This document shows positions 35,029 to 44,340 of a stretch of 64,000 nucleotides of DNA, piece by piece. The notes under the pieces are model-generated. The model worked only from the letters and a program-made list of their open reading frames with translations. It did no database searches and was not told the DNA's origin. The translations under genes were made by a program, and so were the position numbers. Source of the DNA: Cohnella panacarvi Gsoil 349 (lineage in GTDB: Bacteria > Bacillota > Bacilli > Paenibacillales > Paenibacillaceae); NCBI RefSeq assembly GCF_000515335.1, contig NZ_KI911563.1, positions 3,624,869-3,688,868 of the forward strand, in the 5' to 3' direction. Each line of letters opens with the position of its first letter. Position 1 is the first letter of the stretch.

Positions 35029-36399
35029 AAGTCCATATAATTGTGTAAAATGGTTGTCCTAAAAAAGGAGAGCCATAAATAAATTCCTCTCTTAAAATGA
35101 AAGTTGTCGAGACCCATTTTAGAGGAGGATTTTTATTTATGGCTCAGTATCAGATTACCGTAGATACGGCATTGTTGCATCAACTGTTTTTAGGAAAAGG
35201 ACAAGATTCTGGTGTGAATGGTTTGTTGGAATCCGTGTTAAACCAGGTTCTCCAAGCACAAGTAGCTGAGCAGGCAGGAGCAGATAAGTATGAGCGATCC
35301 GACGAAAGGACGGGATACCGCAATGGGACTTATCCTCGTAAACTAACGACTCGTGTAGGAAGCATTACACTGCATGTACCTCGGCTTAGGGACGGCAGCT
35401 TCTCTACGGAGCTTTTCGCCCGGTATCAAAGAAGCGAACAAGCTTTGATGCTCTCTCTTATGGAAATGGTGATTAACGGCGTATCCACACGCAAAGTAAC
35501 CACGATTACGGAAGAATTGTGCGGAGCCGAGTTTTCTAAATCGACAGTGAGCGAGCTCTGCAAACAACTGGATCCTATCGTAAGCAGCTGGAATAACCGG
35601 CCGCTTCATGAAACTTCCTACCCGTTTATCTCGGTCGACGCCATGTTCGTTAAAGTGCGTGAAGATGGGCGGGTTCGTTCCCGTGGCGTCATGATTGGCT
35701 ATGGCGTAAACAAGGACGGGCAACGTGAGATTTTGGGCCTCATGCTCGGTGACACCGAAAGCGAGGCAAGCTGGAGCGAGTTCTTTAGCTCGCTTAAGGC
35801 TCGCGGGCTTCGTGGTGTCGAGTTAGTGGTTAGTGATCACCATGGCGGCCTTGTACGCGCTGTAAGGCAACATTTCCAAGGTATAACGTGGCAGAGATGC
35901 CAAATGCACTTCATCCGCAACGTTCTAGACGCAGCGCCGAAAGCACTGAAGACCGAGATTAAAGGCCGTGTCCGATCGATATTTGAAGCGCCCGATCTAG
36001 AGACTGCTCGACAGTATCTGAAGCAGACCCTAGAGGCGTATTCGAGCAAAGCAGCTAAAGCGATGGAGACGCTGGAGAGCGGTTTTGACGATGCTACAGC
36101 TATTATTGTATATCCTGAAGCGTACCGAATTCGGCTAAGAACCACGAATGGCGTGGAGCGTTTAAATGCCGAAATCCGGCGGAGGGAGAGTGTGATACGG
36201 ATCTTTCCTAACCGGGAATCTGTTATTCGCCTACTAGGCGCAGTCCTGATGGAGTACGAGGAAAAGTGGACAAGCGGCCGGCGCTATTTCAACATGGATG
36301 AGTATTACGAATGGAAGAAAACAGCACCAAACCCTGCTAGTAACGTCATCCGTATCGGTTAACTTTTAAGCAGAGGATTTTACACACAATTTTGGACTT
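35029..36399 (+). mobile_element. IS256-family insertion sequence
   Basis: Ends: left AAGTCCATATAATTGTG (35029) and right, read inward, AAGTCCAAAATTGTGTG (ending 36399) are imperfect terminal inverted repeats. The transposase gene fills the element. No convincing 8-bp target duplication is visible, so the insertion may be old or the flanks rearranged. Confidence 0.85.
35139..36362 (+). CDS. IS256-family (Mutator type) transposase
   Basis: 407 residues from ATG 35139 (AGAGGAGG upstream; an in-frame ATG at 35097 lies closer to the end). IS256 signatures: YPRKLTTRVGSITLHVPRLRDGSF, Asp in PFISVDAMFVKV, VVSDHHGGLVRAVRQHFQ (second Asp), WQRCQMHFIRNVLD and TTNGVERLNAEIRRRESVIRIFPN containing the catalytic Glu. 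Appears intact and potentially active. Confidence 0.95.
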   Translation: MAQYQITVDTALLHQLFLGKGQDSGVNGLLESVLNQVLQAQVAEQAGADKYERSDERTGYRNGTYPRKLTTRVGSITLHVPRLRDGSFSTELFARYQRSEQALMLSLMEMVINGVSTRKVTTITEELCGAEFSKSTVSELCKQLDPIVSSWNNRPLHETSYPFISVDAMFVKVREDGRVRSRGVMIGYGVNKDGQREILGLMLGDTESEASWSEFFSSLKARGLRGVELVVSDHHGGLVRAVRQHFQGITWQRCQMHFIRNVLDAAPKALKTEIKGRVRSIFEAPDLETARQYLKQTLEAYSSKAAKAMETLESGFDDATAIIVYPEAYRIRLRTTNGVERLNAEIRRRESVIRIFPNRESVIRLLGAVLMEYEEKWTSGRRYFNMDEYYEWKKTAPNPASNVIRIG

Positions 36400-36476
36400 G
36401 ATCCTAACTCACTCCTAAAACTGTATTCGATACAGTTATTCAATGATCTAATGTTACAAAGCACTCATACCAAACG

Positions 36477-36503
36477 GCCTCGCCCTAATCAAAGGGCGAG
36501 GCC
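36477..36503. terminator. Hairpin terminator between IS256 and the MCP gene
   Basis: GGCCTCGCCCT-AATCA-AGGGCGAGGCC, 11-bp stem just after the minus-strand MCP gene; flanking T-runs are weak. Confidence 0.6.
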
Positions 36504-36518
36504 ATTATTATGGCATTC

Positions 36519-38039
36519 TTACAAGGCAACTTTAACCAAGTTCTCCTCGGCTTCTTTAATGCGCTCCATGCTGTTACGGTTGCTCTGGAGCAGCGACTCC
36601 AGCGTCGCGGACAACTGCTGCAGCGTTGCCGATGCTTGCTCGCTGATCGAAGCCAAGTTCGAGGTAGAATCCGCGATGACGCCTGACGAGCCGCTAATCC
36701 GGTCCATCAAGGTGCCGTAGCCTTGGGACAGCTTCTGCAACTGGGCAATCGCGGTTGTAATCGAGACGAACGATTCTTGCGCGCGCAGCGCGACTTCGTT
36801 GCTCTCGTGCATGCGGGTCGAAGCTTCGTTCAGCTTGGCGCGGGTACGTTCGGACTGCGCGGTAAATTCGTTCAACTGCTCCGTAATCCGAATCGCCGCC
36901 TGCGACGTCATATCGGAGAGCTTGCGAATCTCCGTCGCGACGACGGCAAAGCCGCGGCCTTGCTCGCCGGCTCTGGCCGCCTCGATGCTGGCGTTCAACG
37001 AGAGCAAGTCGGTCTGGCTGGCGATGTCGCGGATCGTCGCGCTGAATTGGCTCGTCTCCGCCAGCCGATCGATCAGCGTCGTCGTTTCAACCGTCACCGC
37101 TTCGATATCGTTGCGGAAGCTCGCGTTCGATTCGAACAGCGATTCCATGCTTCTCGCGCCTTGCTCCGATAGCTCGGCTGCGCTGTCCGTCTTCTCCAGC
37201 AGCTCATGGATCGAGTCGGACATTTCGTGCACGAGGCCGTTCAGGCCGGAGATCGAATCGCTGATCGAGAGCGTCGATTCGACCTGATCGTTCGCGCCGC
37301 GGGATATTTCGCCGAAGGCGGCGTTCATCTGTTCGAAGCTCTCGACGTTATGTTCGGATGCCTGTGTAATCGAATTCAAGTGAACCGACACCGAAGATAC
37401 GTTATCGAGCAATTTCTGCTTCTGTTCCTGCTGCTCGCCCGATAGCTTCTCGGCTTCCAGTCGCGCGCTTTCCATATCTTTATTCATTAAAGCCGAGGTG
37501 CGGTAGATCGCATAGAACATCGCGGAAATCAGAACGTACACGATGATATAAGTCGGAGACGTCTCCGAATCGAGATTCAACTGCTCGGCCTGCCCGATCA
37601 CGACATAAAGAAGCATGGCGAAGCCAAGCCCGAGACCTAGCAGAAGCGGGATATGCTGCATGAAGACAGTGCTGATCAAGAGCAAGTAGATGATAGAGAA
37701 GGTGTTGGATAAGTTCGGAGTGTTGAGGATCGTATAAATCGAACTGATGGCGCAGCCGATGACGGCGATATAGGAGATCGAGAAAATAAAACGGCGGGTA
37801 AAATGGAAAAATGCGAACGTACCGGTCGAAAGGAGGAGCAACCCGACAATAAGCAGAGAGTCTAATGTGAGACCGCTGCTGCCGATAAAGGCTAGAACGG
37901 TCAACGTCGTGAGCGCGGCCGTGAATGCCATGCCCAGGAACGCGACGTTATTGCGCCGTACCGCGTCCAGCTCTTTAACGGATAATTGCTTGTCCCTTTC
38001 CGCTGTATACCGTTTCAATTGCCTAAGTTTTGCTCGCAT
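36519..38039 (-). CDS. Methyl-accepting chemotaxis protein without extracellular sensor
   Basis: 506 residues. Six closely spaced membrane segments in the first ~200 residues with no large periplasmic-type loop, so it senses within or close to the membrane, or through bound partners. The C-terminal ~280 residues are the MCP signalling domain with the hairpin [29 protein letters not shown]. No HAMP domain is evident between the membrane part and the coiled coil. Monocistronic. Related to MCPs with 6-TM N-termini in Paenibacillaceae. Confidence 0.9.
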   Translation of the reverse strand: MRAKLRQLKRYTAERDKQLSVKELDAVRRNNVAFLGMAFTAALTTLTVLAFIGSSGLTLDSLLIVGLLLLSTGTFAFFHFTRRFIFSISYIAVIGCAISSIYTILNTPNLSNTFSIIYLLLISTVFMQHIPLLLGLGLGFAMLLYVVIGQAEQLNLDSETSPTYIIVYVLISAMFYAIYRTSALMNKDMESARLEAEKLSGEQQEQKQKLLDNVSSVSVHLNSITQASEHNVESFEQMNAAFGEISRGANDQVESTLSISDSISGLNGLVHEMSDSIHELLEKTDSAAELSEQGARSMESLFESNASFRNDIEAVTVETTTLIDRLAETSQFSATIRDIASQTDLLSLNASIEAARAGEQGRGFAVVATEIRKLSDMTSQAAIRITEQLNEFTAQSERTRAKLNEASTRMHESNEVALRAQESFVSITTAIAQLQKLSQGYGTLMDRISGSSGVIADSTSNLASISEQASATLQQLSATLESLLQSNRNSMERIKEAEENLVKVAL

Positions 38040-38221
38040 GTTGTCATCTTCCTTCGGTAGTAGAATAGGCTCACCTAGAAAGTACCACCCTTAGTTTTCA
38101 CAGTCAACAAAGTTCGACAAAAATCGCGCGTTACAAATCAAAATAGTTTAATAACAAAGCCCATAACGAAAGCCTGCCGACATTCGGCAGGCCCTCGCGA
38201 TTCCCCGCTCGTCTCAGTCTT

Positions 38222-39361
38222 CTACAACCCCAGCTTTTGTCCCTTTTCCAGCCGCTGGATTTGCTGCTCGCCTTGATTCGCCAGCTCCCTGAACTGGTTG
38301 ATCGCCTCGCGCATCCTCGGCAATGCCTCCTGCTTGTAAGTGCTGATCGAATCGAGCGCGGACAGCACGTCGGTGAACGCTTGCTTCAACGTGTCCACGG
38401 AGATGCTCGTTTCCATCGATTGCTTCTGAATTGCCGCGCCTTGGTCTTTGAGCATGCGGGAAGTGCCGCTAATGAGCGCGTCGGTCGTCTGATTGAGCAG
38501 CTCGATTTTCTTCAGTACGATCCGCTGATTGTATAGCGCGCTCGCGACCGTAACCGATATTTTGAGCGCGGATACCGTCACGTTGCGGGCGCGGTCGACG
38601 CCGCGGACGAGCTCCTTGTTGTTGCGGACGACGACTTCGATCGCCATGATGCCTTGCTGGTTGACGACGAGCATTTGCTGCAAATCCATCACCCGTTGCC
38701 GCAGCGGGAACAGAACCTCCTCCGTAATGAACCTGATTTTGTCCTCGGACTCTCCTCGCGCCTTGGCGGCCTCTACCTGAGCCTCGATCTCCGCGTCCAT
38801 CAGCGCGCCGAGCTGAATTTCCTTCTGGAGCTTCTTGGTCAGCTCGCGCAAAGCCTGCTGCTCGAATTCGAGCGTCGTGTTGTCGTTCTTCAAGACGACT
38901 TTGCCTTTATCGAGCGAGCCGATGATGTCGGAGATGACGGAGTCGGCCTTCTGGTACTTGGCGAAATAGCTGCGGATCGGGTTGAAAAACTTGCCGAGCA
39001 GACCGGTCTTGGCGAAGTCCACCATGCTCGGATCGAGATCCTTGAGCTGCTGCTGGAGCGCCGTCAGCCCTCTAGCCACTTGACCGCCTTCGTCTCCGGA
39101 TTTGGACAGCGTCCCGACCGATACTCGCAGCAGCGCGTTTTTCTCCGACGACGACTTCATGGAATGAAGACCGAAGTCATCGATCGACTGCAGAATCTTC
39201 CTGCGCTTCTCCGTCGATTCGAGATCGAGATCCAGAAGGGAAGAGACGTTATTCTTCGCCAGCGTCTGCAACTGTTCGACCTCCTCGGGCACCGGCTTTA
39301 CCTGTTCCTCGATCGCCGTCTTCAGCGTCTCCGGGTTTACGACTTCCATGGTGAACGACAT
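38222..39361 (-). CDS. TelA-like toxic anion resistance protein
   Basis: 379 residues from the ATG at 39361, supported by GAGGAGG; a much longer upstream frame overlaps repeats and lacks a site. Long alpha-helical protein of the TelA family: NNVSSLLDLDLESTEKRRKILQSIDDFGL, NPIRSYFAKYQKADSVISDIIGSL, MDLQQMLVVNQQGIMAIEVVVRNNKELVRGVDRARNVTVSALKISVTVASALYNQ. TelA proteins occur in Ter-type stress loci, and tellurite tolerance is only one reported phenotype. Last gene of a three-gene minus-strand operon. Confidence 0.92.
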   Translation of the reverse strand: MSFTMEVVNPETLKTAIEEQVKPVPEEVEQLQTLAKNNVSSLLDLDLESTEKRRKILQSIDDFGLHSMKSSSEKNALLRVSVGTLSKSGDEGGQVARGLTALQQQLKDLDPSMVDFAKTGLLGKFFNPIRSYFAKYQKADSVISDIIGSLDKGKVVLKNDNTTLEFEQQALRELTKKLQKEIQLGALMDAEIEAQVEAAKARGESEDKIRFITEEVLFPLRQRVMDLQQMLVVNQQGIMAIEVVVRNNKELVRGVDRARNVTVSALKISVTVASALYNQRIVLKKIELLNQTTDALISGTSRMLKDQGAAIQKQSMETSISVDTLKQAFTDVLSALDSISTYKQEALPRMREAINQFRELANQGEQQIQRLEKGQKLGL

Positions 39362-39382
39362 GATAGTACCTCCTCGATAAAT

Positions 39383-39457
39383 TGAATCTTCGTCGGGCTC
39401 GATTTGACTCACCCTCGATATAATGAATCTTCGTCGGGCTCGATCTGACTCACCCTC
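39383..39457. repeat. Two-copy direct repeat, 41-bp spacing
   Basis: TGAATCTTCGTCGGGCTCGA... occurs at 39383 and 39424, 34 bp each with one mismatch, in the 100-bp gap between the VWA and telA genes. Confidence 0.75.
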
Positions 39458-39461
39458 CGAT

Positions 39462-41156
39462 TCACATTTGAACGTTGAGCAGATTGCCGATTTTATAGGT
39501 GACGTCGTCGGTATCCGCATTGATGCTAGCCGCCTCGTTGATGGACGAGATGCTCTGCAGCGCTTGGATGTTGGCGTTGTAGCCGATCGTGTAGATCGGG
39601 ATCTTGTACGTCTCGATGAGCGAACGGATGTCCTCGAGCGAGTTGCCCTTGTTCGTCTCGCCGTCGCTAAGCACGAAGATGAGGGGTTTGACGTTCGGAT
39701 TGGCAGCTAGCTCATCCTGCAGCATCTTGATCGCGACGACGATGCCGTCGAACGTGGCCGTTCCGCCTCCGGCCTGCAGACTGTCGATCGCGCCGATGAG
39801 CAGCGATTGCTGGTTGGCGTCGTACTTCCCGACCGGGACGTTGATCGTTACGGTGTCGGAATACGAGACGAAGCCGATCCGGTTGTCGCGGCCGAGATAC
39901 TTCTGTCCGTTGCGGAGCGACTCTTTCAATCGCTTAAGGGGGTCGCCCTCCATGCTGCCGGATACGTCCGCTACGAATACGGCGGATATCGGCTTGCTGC
40001 CGTTCTTCTTCTCCTTCCACAGCTTCTGGGCGGATGCGAGCAGATGGCCGCCTGTGGGCGCAACCTCGGAGCGGTAGTCTTCGAGACCGTTGAAACCGCG
40101 TTCCTTCGCTAGCTTCTGGTAAGGATCCCGCATCGCGAACTCCGCGAATTTCTTCAGAATGTCCAGCTTATCCGCAGGCGGCTGGCCGAGCGCGAAGAGC
40201 GGGCTGTCGTGCCTGACGCCGAAAGGAGTGAACACGTAGCTGTCCTTTAATTCAGGCGCGTTCGCGAATTGCTGATATTCCAGCACGAACGCGTCGAGCA
40301 TGCCCGTCTTGGCCGCGTCGCGCATCTGCAGCGTGGTGGACGCGATGAAGGGGACGTTAGCCTGAAACCGCTCGAACCCTTGAACCGCCTGCTCTCCGAG
40401 CAGATTGGCGCTGTCGAACGTGGACAGGGCGGTGACGAGGAAGTTGAGTCCCGTCGAGCTGGCGAACGGATCGGTGTATCCCATGGCCAGCTCGCCCGAG
40501 GCGATCGCGTCGGTAATCGTCTTGACGTTCACGGCGCCGTATTTATCGACGAGTTGCTGATACTTGGCCTTCGAAGTGACGATGCCGGCAACGTTGCCGG
40601 CGAGCCGCTGGGCGACAAGCTCGATCGGCGTACCCTGAGCCTTGACCATCTCGCCCCAGAGCTCGTTCGAAGGGGTAAAGGCATCGGGTACGTATTTACC
40701 GGATCGGATGTAATCCGTAGCGGTCCCGGATGCGATGTTGCGGATGCGCACGGATACCGGCTGTCCGTTCACCTCGATATTCGCGGCGTTGAACGCCTCG
40801 GCGACTTCGTTCAACCAGCCGTCGTTGCCCGTGCCGGACTTTTCGGTGGAGGAGAAAATTTCGACGAAGCCGCCGGTCGTCGCCTCCACCGAAACCGGGT
40901 ACTTCGAGATGTCCGGCAGCGAATCGGCGACGGAGGCGGGGTCGAGGTCGATCTGGCCTTTGACAGGCTCCGCGGTCGTCGCGGATATGCGGCGGTACAG
41001 TTTATCCAGCCGCTCGGCCGCGTTCTCCGCCGTCGCTTCCTTGTCGGTCTTGCCCCAATTCGAAGTCCATTGGATTCCGAAGTACACGAGCGCGAACACG
41101 ATGACCGCAATGGCGGCCAGGACCGCGAACGCTTTGCCCCTCGTTGCCATACGCAT
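39462..41156 (-). CDS. Membrane-anchored binding-protein/VWA fusion
   Basis: 564 residues. One N-terminal membrane anchor (~8-28, FAVLAAIAVIVFALVYFGI). Residues ~75-370 form a solute-binding-protein-like domain (VEIFSSTEKSGTGNDGWLNEVAEAF, SNELWGEMVKAQGTPIELVAQ, YTDPFASSTGLNFLV). Residues ~395-560 are a von Willebrand A domain with an intact MIDAS: AVFVADVSGSMEGDP (DxSxS), T/G in GGGTATFDGI and VLSDGETNKG. The protein is extracytoplasmic. It sits between the XpaC-like and TelA genes and reads like an extracellular arm of a Ter-like stress system. Confidence 0.92.
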   Translation of the reverse strand: MRMATRGKAFAVLAAIAVIVFALVYFGIQWTSNWGKTDKEATAENAAERLDKLYRRISATTAEPVKGQIDLDPASVADSLPDISKYPVSVEATTGGFVEIFSSTEKSGTGNDGWLNEVAEAFNAANIEVNGQPVSVRIRNIASGTATDYIRSGKYVPDAFTPSNELWGEMVKAQGTPIELVAQRLAGNVAGIVTSKAKYQQLVDKYGAVNVKTITDAIASGELAMGYTDPFASSTGLNFLVTALSTFDSANLLGEQAVQGFERFQANVPFIASTTLQMRDAAKTGMLDAFVLEYQQFANAPELKDSYVFTPFGVRHDSPLFALGQPPADKLDILKKFAEFAMRDPYQKLAKERGFNGLEDYRSEVAPTGGHLLASAQKLWKEKKNGSKPISAVFVADVSGSMEGDPLKRLKESLRNGQKYLGRDNRIGFVSYSDTVTINVPVGKYDANQQSLLIGAIDSLQAGGGTATFDGIVVAIKMLQDELAANPNVKPLIFVLSDGETNKGNSLEDIRSLIETYKIPIYTIGYNANIQALQSISSINEAASINADTDDVTYKIGNLLNVQM

Positions 41157-41162
41157 CCCCCG

Positions 41163-41900
41163 TTACTGTTTATAAAATTTCGTCTGCTGAATGAGCGCGT
41201 CGATCTCCCGCATGCCGAGCATCGCTTCGATGGCCTCGTAGTCGGTGCTGTCGAGTCGCGAAATCTCGAGCAGCAGCTTATCGAGCTTCAGCAGAATCTC
41301 TTCATTGGCGCCGATGGAGCCGGTTATGTAGGTAACGTACTCCTGATAGAGCGCCGCCCGTTCTTGCAATAGCTTGCCGGAGAGCCAAGAGGGCTTCCGC
41401 GTTCCGGCGAACTTGTCGTACTCGGCCGCGTCGAACACGTTAAGCCGGCTTACGATCCCTCGGACGTATTGATAGAAAAGCCGGTTGACCTCGTGAATGA
41501 CGTTGCTGAACCTTCTGTAGCTGAGCTCGCTTGGATCGAACTTGTGGCCGAGGAGGTCGAATAGAGCGAGTTTCTTCTTTTCCAAGCGTTCGATTTGGTC
41601 GATTACCTGCGTAATATCGGGCTTTAGTGCTTTGATGCTTCTGAATCGGCGGAGCGCGTCTATGAAATCCTCCTGCGTGGCGAGCCCGCGAATGGCCGCC
41701 GTTACGGGAGGCTTCAACAGCAACGAGTAGCTGCCGTAGAGGAGGACGATGGGACTCATGACGAGCAGCGTAACGCCGAAAGCGGTCTCGAGGATGCCGC
41801 CGCCGCCGATATCCGCGCCCAGCAATCCGGGAGACAGCGCGAATACGTCGACGAGAACGACTCCGGCGATCAGCAAGACCAGCTTCATCAACCGGCTCAA
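41163..41900 (-). CDS. XpaC-like membrane protein
   Basis: 245 residues from TTG 41900, preferred because GGGAGG lies 6 nt upstream; an ATG at 41936 has no site. Two membrane segments (~1-25 and ~45-70 of this form), then an all-helical cytoplasmic domain: AIRGLATQEDFIDALRRFRSIKALKPDITQVIDQIERLEKKKLALFD and LLLEISRLDSTDYEAIEAMLGMREIDALIQQTKFY. This helical domain is characteristic of XpaC-type partners found next to TelA. First gene of the operon with VWA and telA (6 bp and ~100 bp gaps). An IS3 element is inserted upstream. Confidence 0.8.
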   Translation of the reverse strand: MSRLMKLVLLIAGVVLVDVFALSPGLLGADIGGGGILETAFGVTLLVMSPIVLLYGSYSLLLKPPVTAAIRGLATQEDFIDALRRFRSIKALKPDITQVIDQIERLEKKKLALFDLLGHKFDPSELSYRRFSNVIHEVNRLFYQYVRGIVSRLNVFDAAEYDKFAGTRKPSWLSGKLLQERAALYQEYVTYITGSIGANEEILLKLDKLLLEISRLDSTDYEAIEAMLGMREIDALIQQTKFYKQ

Positions 41901-42102
41901 CGGCAACACCTCCCGATTGCTTGGCATTTGCTCCATTACAAATGAATATGTCGTTCCGGCCGCGAACTTGAGTGGTACTTGGTCACAATGGACAACAAAA
42001 AAAAGCCCCGATCTTGACGGACGCGAGCTAGAGTGCACCCCTTAGAATGGACATTGGAAAAACCCCTGGTTTATCCGATGAATTCTAGGGGGTGCATTTT
42101 TT

Positions 42103-42447
42103 ATGGCTGTTAAGGGGCAGAAGTTCAAGCGATACACGCATGAGGTTAAAGTAGAGGCAATTCGCCTCCATGTTGAGGAAGGTTGGACTTATCGTCAGAT
42201 CAATGAACATTTGGGGATTGCAGATCAAGATCGCATGAAAAAATGGATGCGGAAGTATCGGAACTTGGGGCAGTTCGGGTTATTGGATCGGCGTGGCCGA
42301 AAAACAGAATACATCAACCAAGATCGACACTTACAAAGCTTGATACGGGAAAATGAAATGCTAAAAAAGCGTTTGGAAATCTGGATGCGGGAGGTGTGCG
42401 TCGAAAGTACAGGGCCATTGAGCAGGCGTCAGAGTGGTATGCGGTAA
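42103..42447 (+). CDS. IS3 OrfA
   Basis: 114 residues. N-terminal HTH: FKRYTHEVKVEAIRLHVEEGWTYRQINEHLGI, then KKWMRKYRNLGQFGLLDRRGRK and a leucine-rich coiled coil LIRENEMLKKRLEIWMREV. Binds the element ends. The ribosomal slippage heptamer A-AAA-AAG (42363-42369) near its end allows -1 frameshifting to produce the OrfAB transposase. Confidence 0.93.
   Translation: MAVKGQKFKRYTHEVKVEAIRLHVEEGWTYRQINEHLGIADQDRMKKWMRKYRNLGQFGLLDRRGRKTEYINQDRHLQSLIRENEMLKKRLEIWMREVCVESTGPLSRRQSGMR
42363..42369 (+). promoter_or_regulatory. -1 programmed frameshift site
   Basis: Heptamer A AAA AAG in the orfA frame (CTA AAA AAG); the -1 frame matches orfB. This type of site is standard for IS3 elements. Confidence 0.75.
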
Positions 42448-43253
42448 GTGAGCTTTGCAAAGCATTTAAGGTTTCGCGCAGTGGTTACTACGCCTATTTA
42501 GCGCGTAAGGGGGCTAGTCGAGATAAGGATCTCAAAGCAAGAATCCAGGCCTTATATACGAAGTATGACGGTAAATACGGGTATAGGCAGCTTCAGCTTT
42601 TCCTTTTTCAAGAACAGGGAATATGGGTTAACCATAAGAAAGTTCTACGTCTAATGCAGGAGCTCGGGATACGTTCTAAAATCCGGCGTAAGCACCGCTG
42701 TAACTACGCGTCAACAGTCGGTGGGCGCGTCGTGGAGAATCTGTTAAAGCGAGACTTTCAAGCCAACATGCCAAATCGAAAATGGGTCACAGATGTCACT
42801 CAGGTTCGAGTGGCGGATACCTGGCTATATTTATCGGTCGTTAAAGATTTATTCAATAATGAAATCGTCGCTCATCATATGGACTTACGTAACGACAACC
42901 AACTCGTCTTGCGGACATTCGAGAAGGCCTTTGAAAAGCAAAAGGACATGTCTGGATTGATCGTTCACAGCGATCAAGGATTCCAGTACACGTCCTATGC
43001 ATACCACGACATGCTGCCAAAGGTTGGCGCCCAAATCAGCATGTCACGCCGAGGCAATTGTCATGACAACGCCTCAATGGAGAGCTTCTTCTCGCATCTC
43101 AAAACGGAAGGGCTCTACCTCTATGATATACGAAGCGTTGAAGAGGCACAAAGGCGAATCGAAACTTATATTGCGTTTTATAACCATTCTCGACCGCAAA
43201 GAAGACTTAAAAAAATGACGCCGGTTGAGTACCGACGCCAGTTTGTTGCTTAG
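42396..43253 (+). CDS. IS3 OrfB, DDE integrase domain
   Basis: 285 residues. HTH_21-like YRQLQLFLFQEQG region, then rve integrase core: KWVTDVTQVRVADTWLYLSVVKDLF (first Asp), GLIVHSDQGFQYTS (second Asp), NCHDNASMESFFSHLKTEGLY (Glu) and FYNHSRPQRRLKKMTPVEYR at the end. All three catalytic residues are present, and the element appears active. Main product is the frameshifted OrfAB. Confidence 0.95.
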   Translation: MRRKYRAIEQASEWYAVSELCKAFKVSRSGYYAYLARKGASRDKDLKARIQALYTKYDGKYGYRQLQLFLFQEQGIWVNHKKVLRLMQELGIRSKIRRKHRCNYASTVGGRVVENLLKRDFQANMPNRKWVTDVTQVRVADTWLYLSVVKDLFNNEIVAHHMDLRNDNQLVLRTFEKAFEKQKDMSGLIVHSDQGFQYTSYAYHDMLPKVGAQISMSRRGNCHDNASMESFFSHLKTEGLYLYDIRSVEEAQRRIETYIAFYNHSRPQRRLKKMTPVEYRRQFVA

Positions 43254-43479
43254 GTGTTTTTTCATTGTCCGCTAAATGGGGTCTTGACCAAGCCGGGCGC
43301 CTGTCTGATTCGGGGCTTTGATAGGTGTGCAGAAATTTATGAGTTCCGCGATTGCTGGCGCGAGACCGCGATGATGCGATCAGAGGCGATGGCCGAATCG
43401 GCGGTCCAATAGCGACAATGAGCCTTCTCAAAGTCCCCCTCATTCGGAGAAATTGGAACGGCTCGCTATTGTCTCGATA

Positions 43480-43872
43480 TCAGTCGTTACCTTCTAGTCC
43501 GCTCAGCCATGCGGAATATACGGCTTGATAAGCATGCAGGCGGCTATAAATTTCGGCAGCCAGCTTCTCGTTATATGTATGAACGGATAGATTGCGATCA
43601 TCCGCCATTTGCAAAGCCGCAGCAGTCTGCTCCGTATCGAGTATCCCCGTCTCGCGACAAGATCGGATTACGCTTTTGGGGGAACCGCTGTCGATGCCTT
43701 CCCGTTCGTACAGTACTTCCTTCGCTGCTTTCCATACCGCTTCGAAGGTAAATTCAAATCTCTGAATCGCTGCATCCCTTTCAATCAAACTCGGATTTTC
43801 GATTCTCATGACTTCTTCGAAGGAGGACAATGCTCTACGTGCTAACTCGATTCGTTCCGCTGATCTTCCCAC
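43480..43872 (-). CDS. hepT: HepT-like HEPN toxin (HI0074 family)
   Basis: 130 residues, all-helical. The C-terminal half has the RX4HXY motif of HEPN ribonuclease toxins as RNLSVHTY (in DDRNLSVHTYNEKLAAEIYSRL). The N-terminal half is FTFEAVWKAAKEVLYEREGI, as in nucleotidyltransferase substrate-binding proteins. In HepT-MntA systems the MNT partner AMPylates the HEPN Tyr. It overlaps the upstream mntA by 31 bp, antitoxin first. The downstream terminator is disrupted by the IS3 element. Confidence 0.9.
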   Translation of the reverse strand: MGRSAERIELARRALSSFEEVMRIENPSLIERDAAIQRFEFTFEAVWKAAKEVLYEREGIDSGSPKSVIRSCRETGILDTEQTAAALQMADDRNLSVHTYNEKLAAEIYSRLHAYQAVYSAWLSGLEGND

Positions 43873-44183
43873 AAAACCCCTTCCTTTCTCACTTTATCAA
43901 TAATATACTCGTCTGCCTTGTTCAAATAAACAATATCCATTTTATACGGAATCGTTGACTCATGAGCAGCGTTGCGCAGCGTAGCCAGAGTAACATGATT
44001 GGATTCGTCATCGGTTTCGAATTCAATCGCTATATCGATATCCGACGTCTTTTTCTCTTCGGAGCGCGCCCAGGACCCGAATAAATACGCCTTCGCGGGT
44101 TTTCCGGTTAAATGATGCAAAACCAAGTCTTTAGTTTGCCGCAAGATGTTATTACGTACGGTGACATTACCGTAGTCTCCCAT
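43842..44183 (-). CDS. mntA: MntA-like minimal nucleotidyltransferase antitoxin
   Basis: 113 residues. The MNT catalytic motif GSX10DXD is present as AYLFGSWARSEEKKTSDIDIAIEFE, with a later Asp in YKMDIVYLNKAD. Family knowledge: MntA polyadenylates the tyrosine of HepT and neutralises it. Gene order mntA-hepT with overlap is standard. Confidence 0.9.
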   Translation of the reverse strand: MGDYGNVTVRNNILRQTKDLVLHHLTGKPAKAYLFGSWARSEEKKTSDIDIAIEFETDDESNHVTLATLRNAAHESTIPYKMDIVYLNKADEYIIDKVRKEGVLWEDQRNESS

Positions 44184-44340
44184 CGATAATCGCCTCGTCC
44201 ATTATTTGTTTCCATTATAAACCATACTTCTCAAAAGCCAAAGCGATGCTCTTGGCGGGACGAGATGTAATCCTCCACTTGCTGTGCTACAATACTGAAA
44301 TTGATTCGGTATTCAGACAGGGAGGCAACGGGGACAACCA

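Larger units (their letters stand above)
42029..43290 (+). mobile_element. IS3-family insertion sequence (IS150-like), intact
   Basis: 1262 bp. Imperfect terminal inverted repeats (TAGAGTGCACCCCTTAG... left, TGGTCAAGACCCCATTT... right read inward) are flanked by a 3-bp target duplication AGC (42026-42028 and 43291-43293). Two overlapping genes with a frameshift site complete the element. Confidence 0.93.
42002..43319. terminator. Terminator hairpin split by an IS3 insertion
   Basis: AAAGCCCCGA (42002-42011) and TCGGGGCTTT (43310-43319) are the two arms of a hairpin that would be complete, with a T-run on the minus strand, if the element at 42029-43290 and one AGC duplication were removed. 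The insertion lies in the loop. Confidence 0.8.

Noticed and set aside
35029..36399. 8-bp target duplication of the IS256 element
   Set aside because: Flanking bases were compared and do not match.
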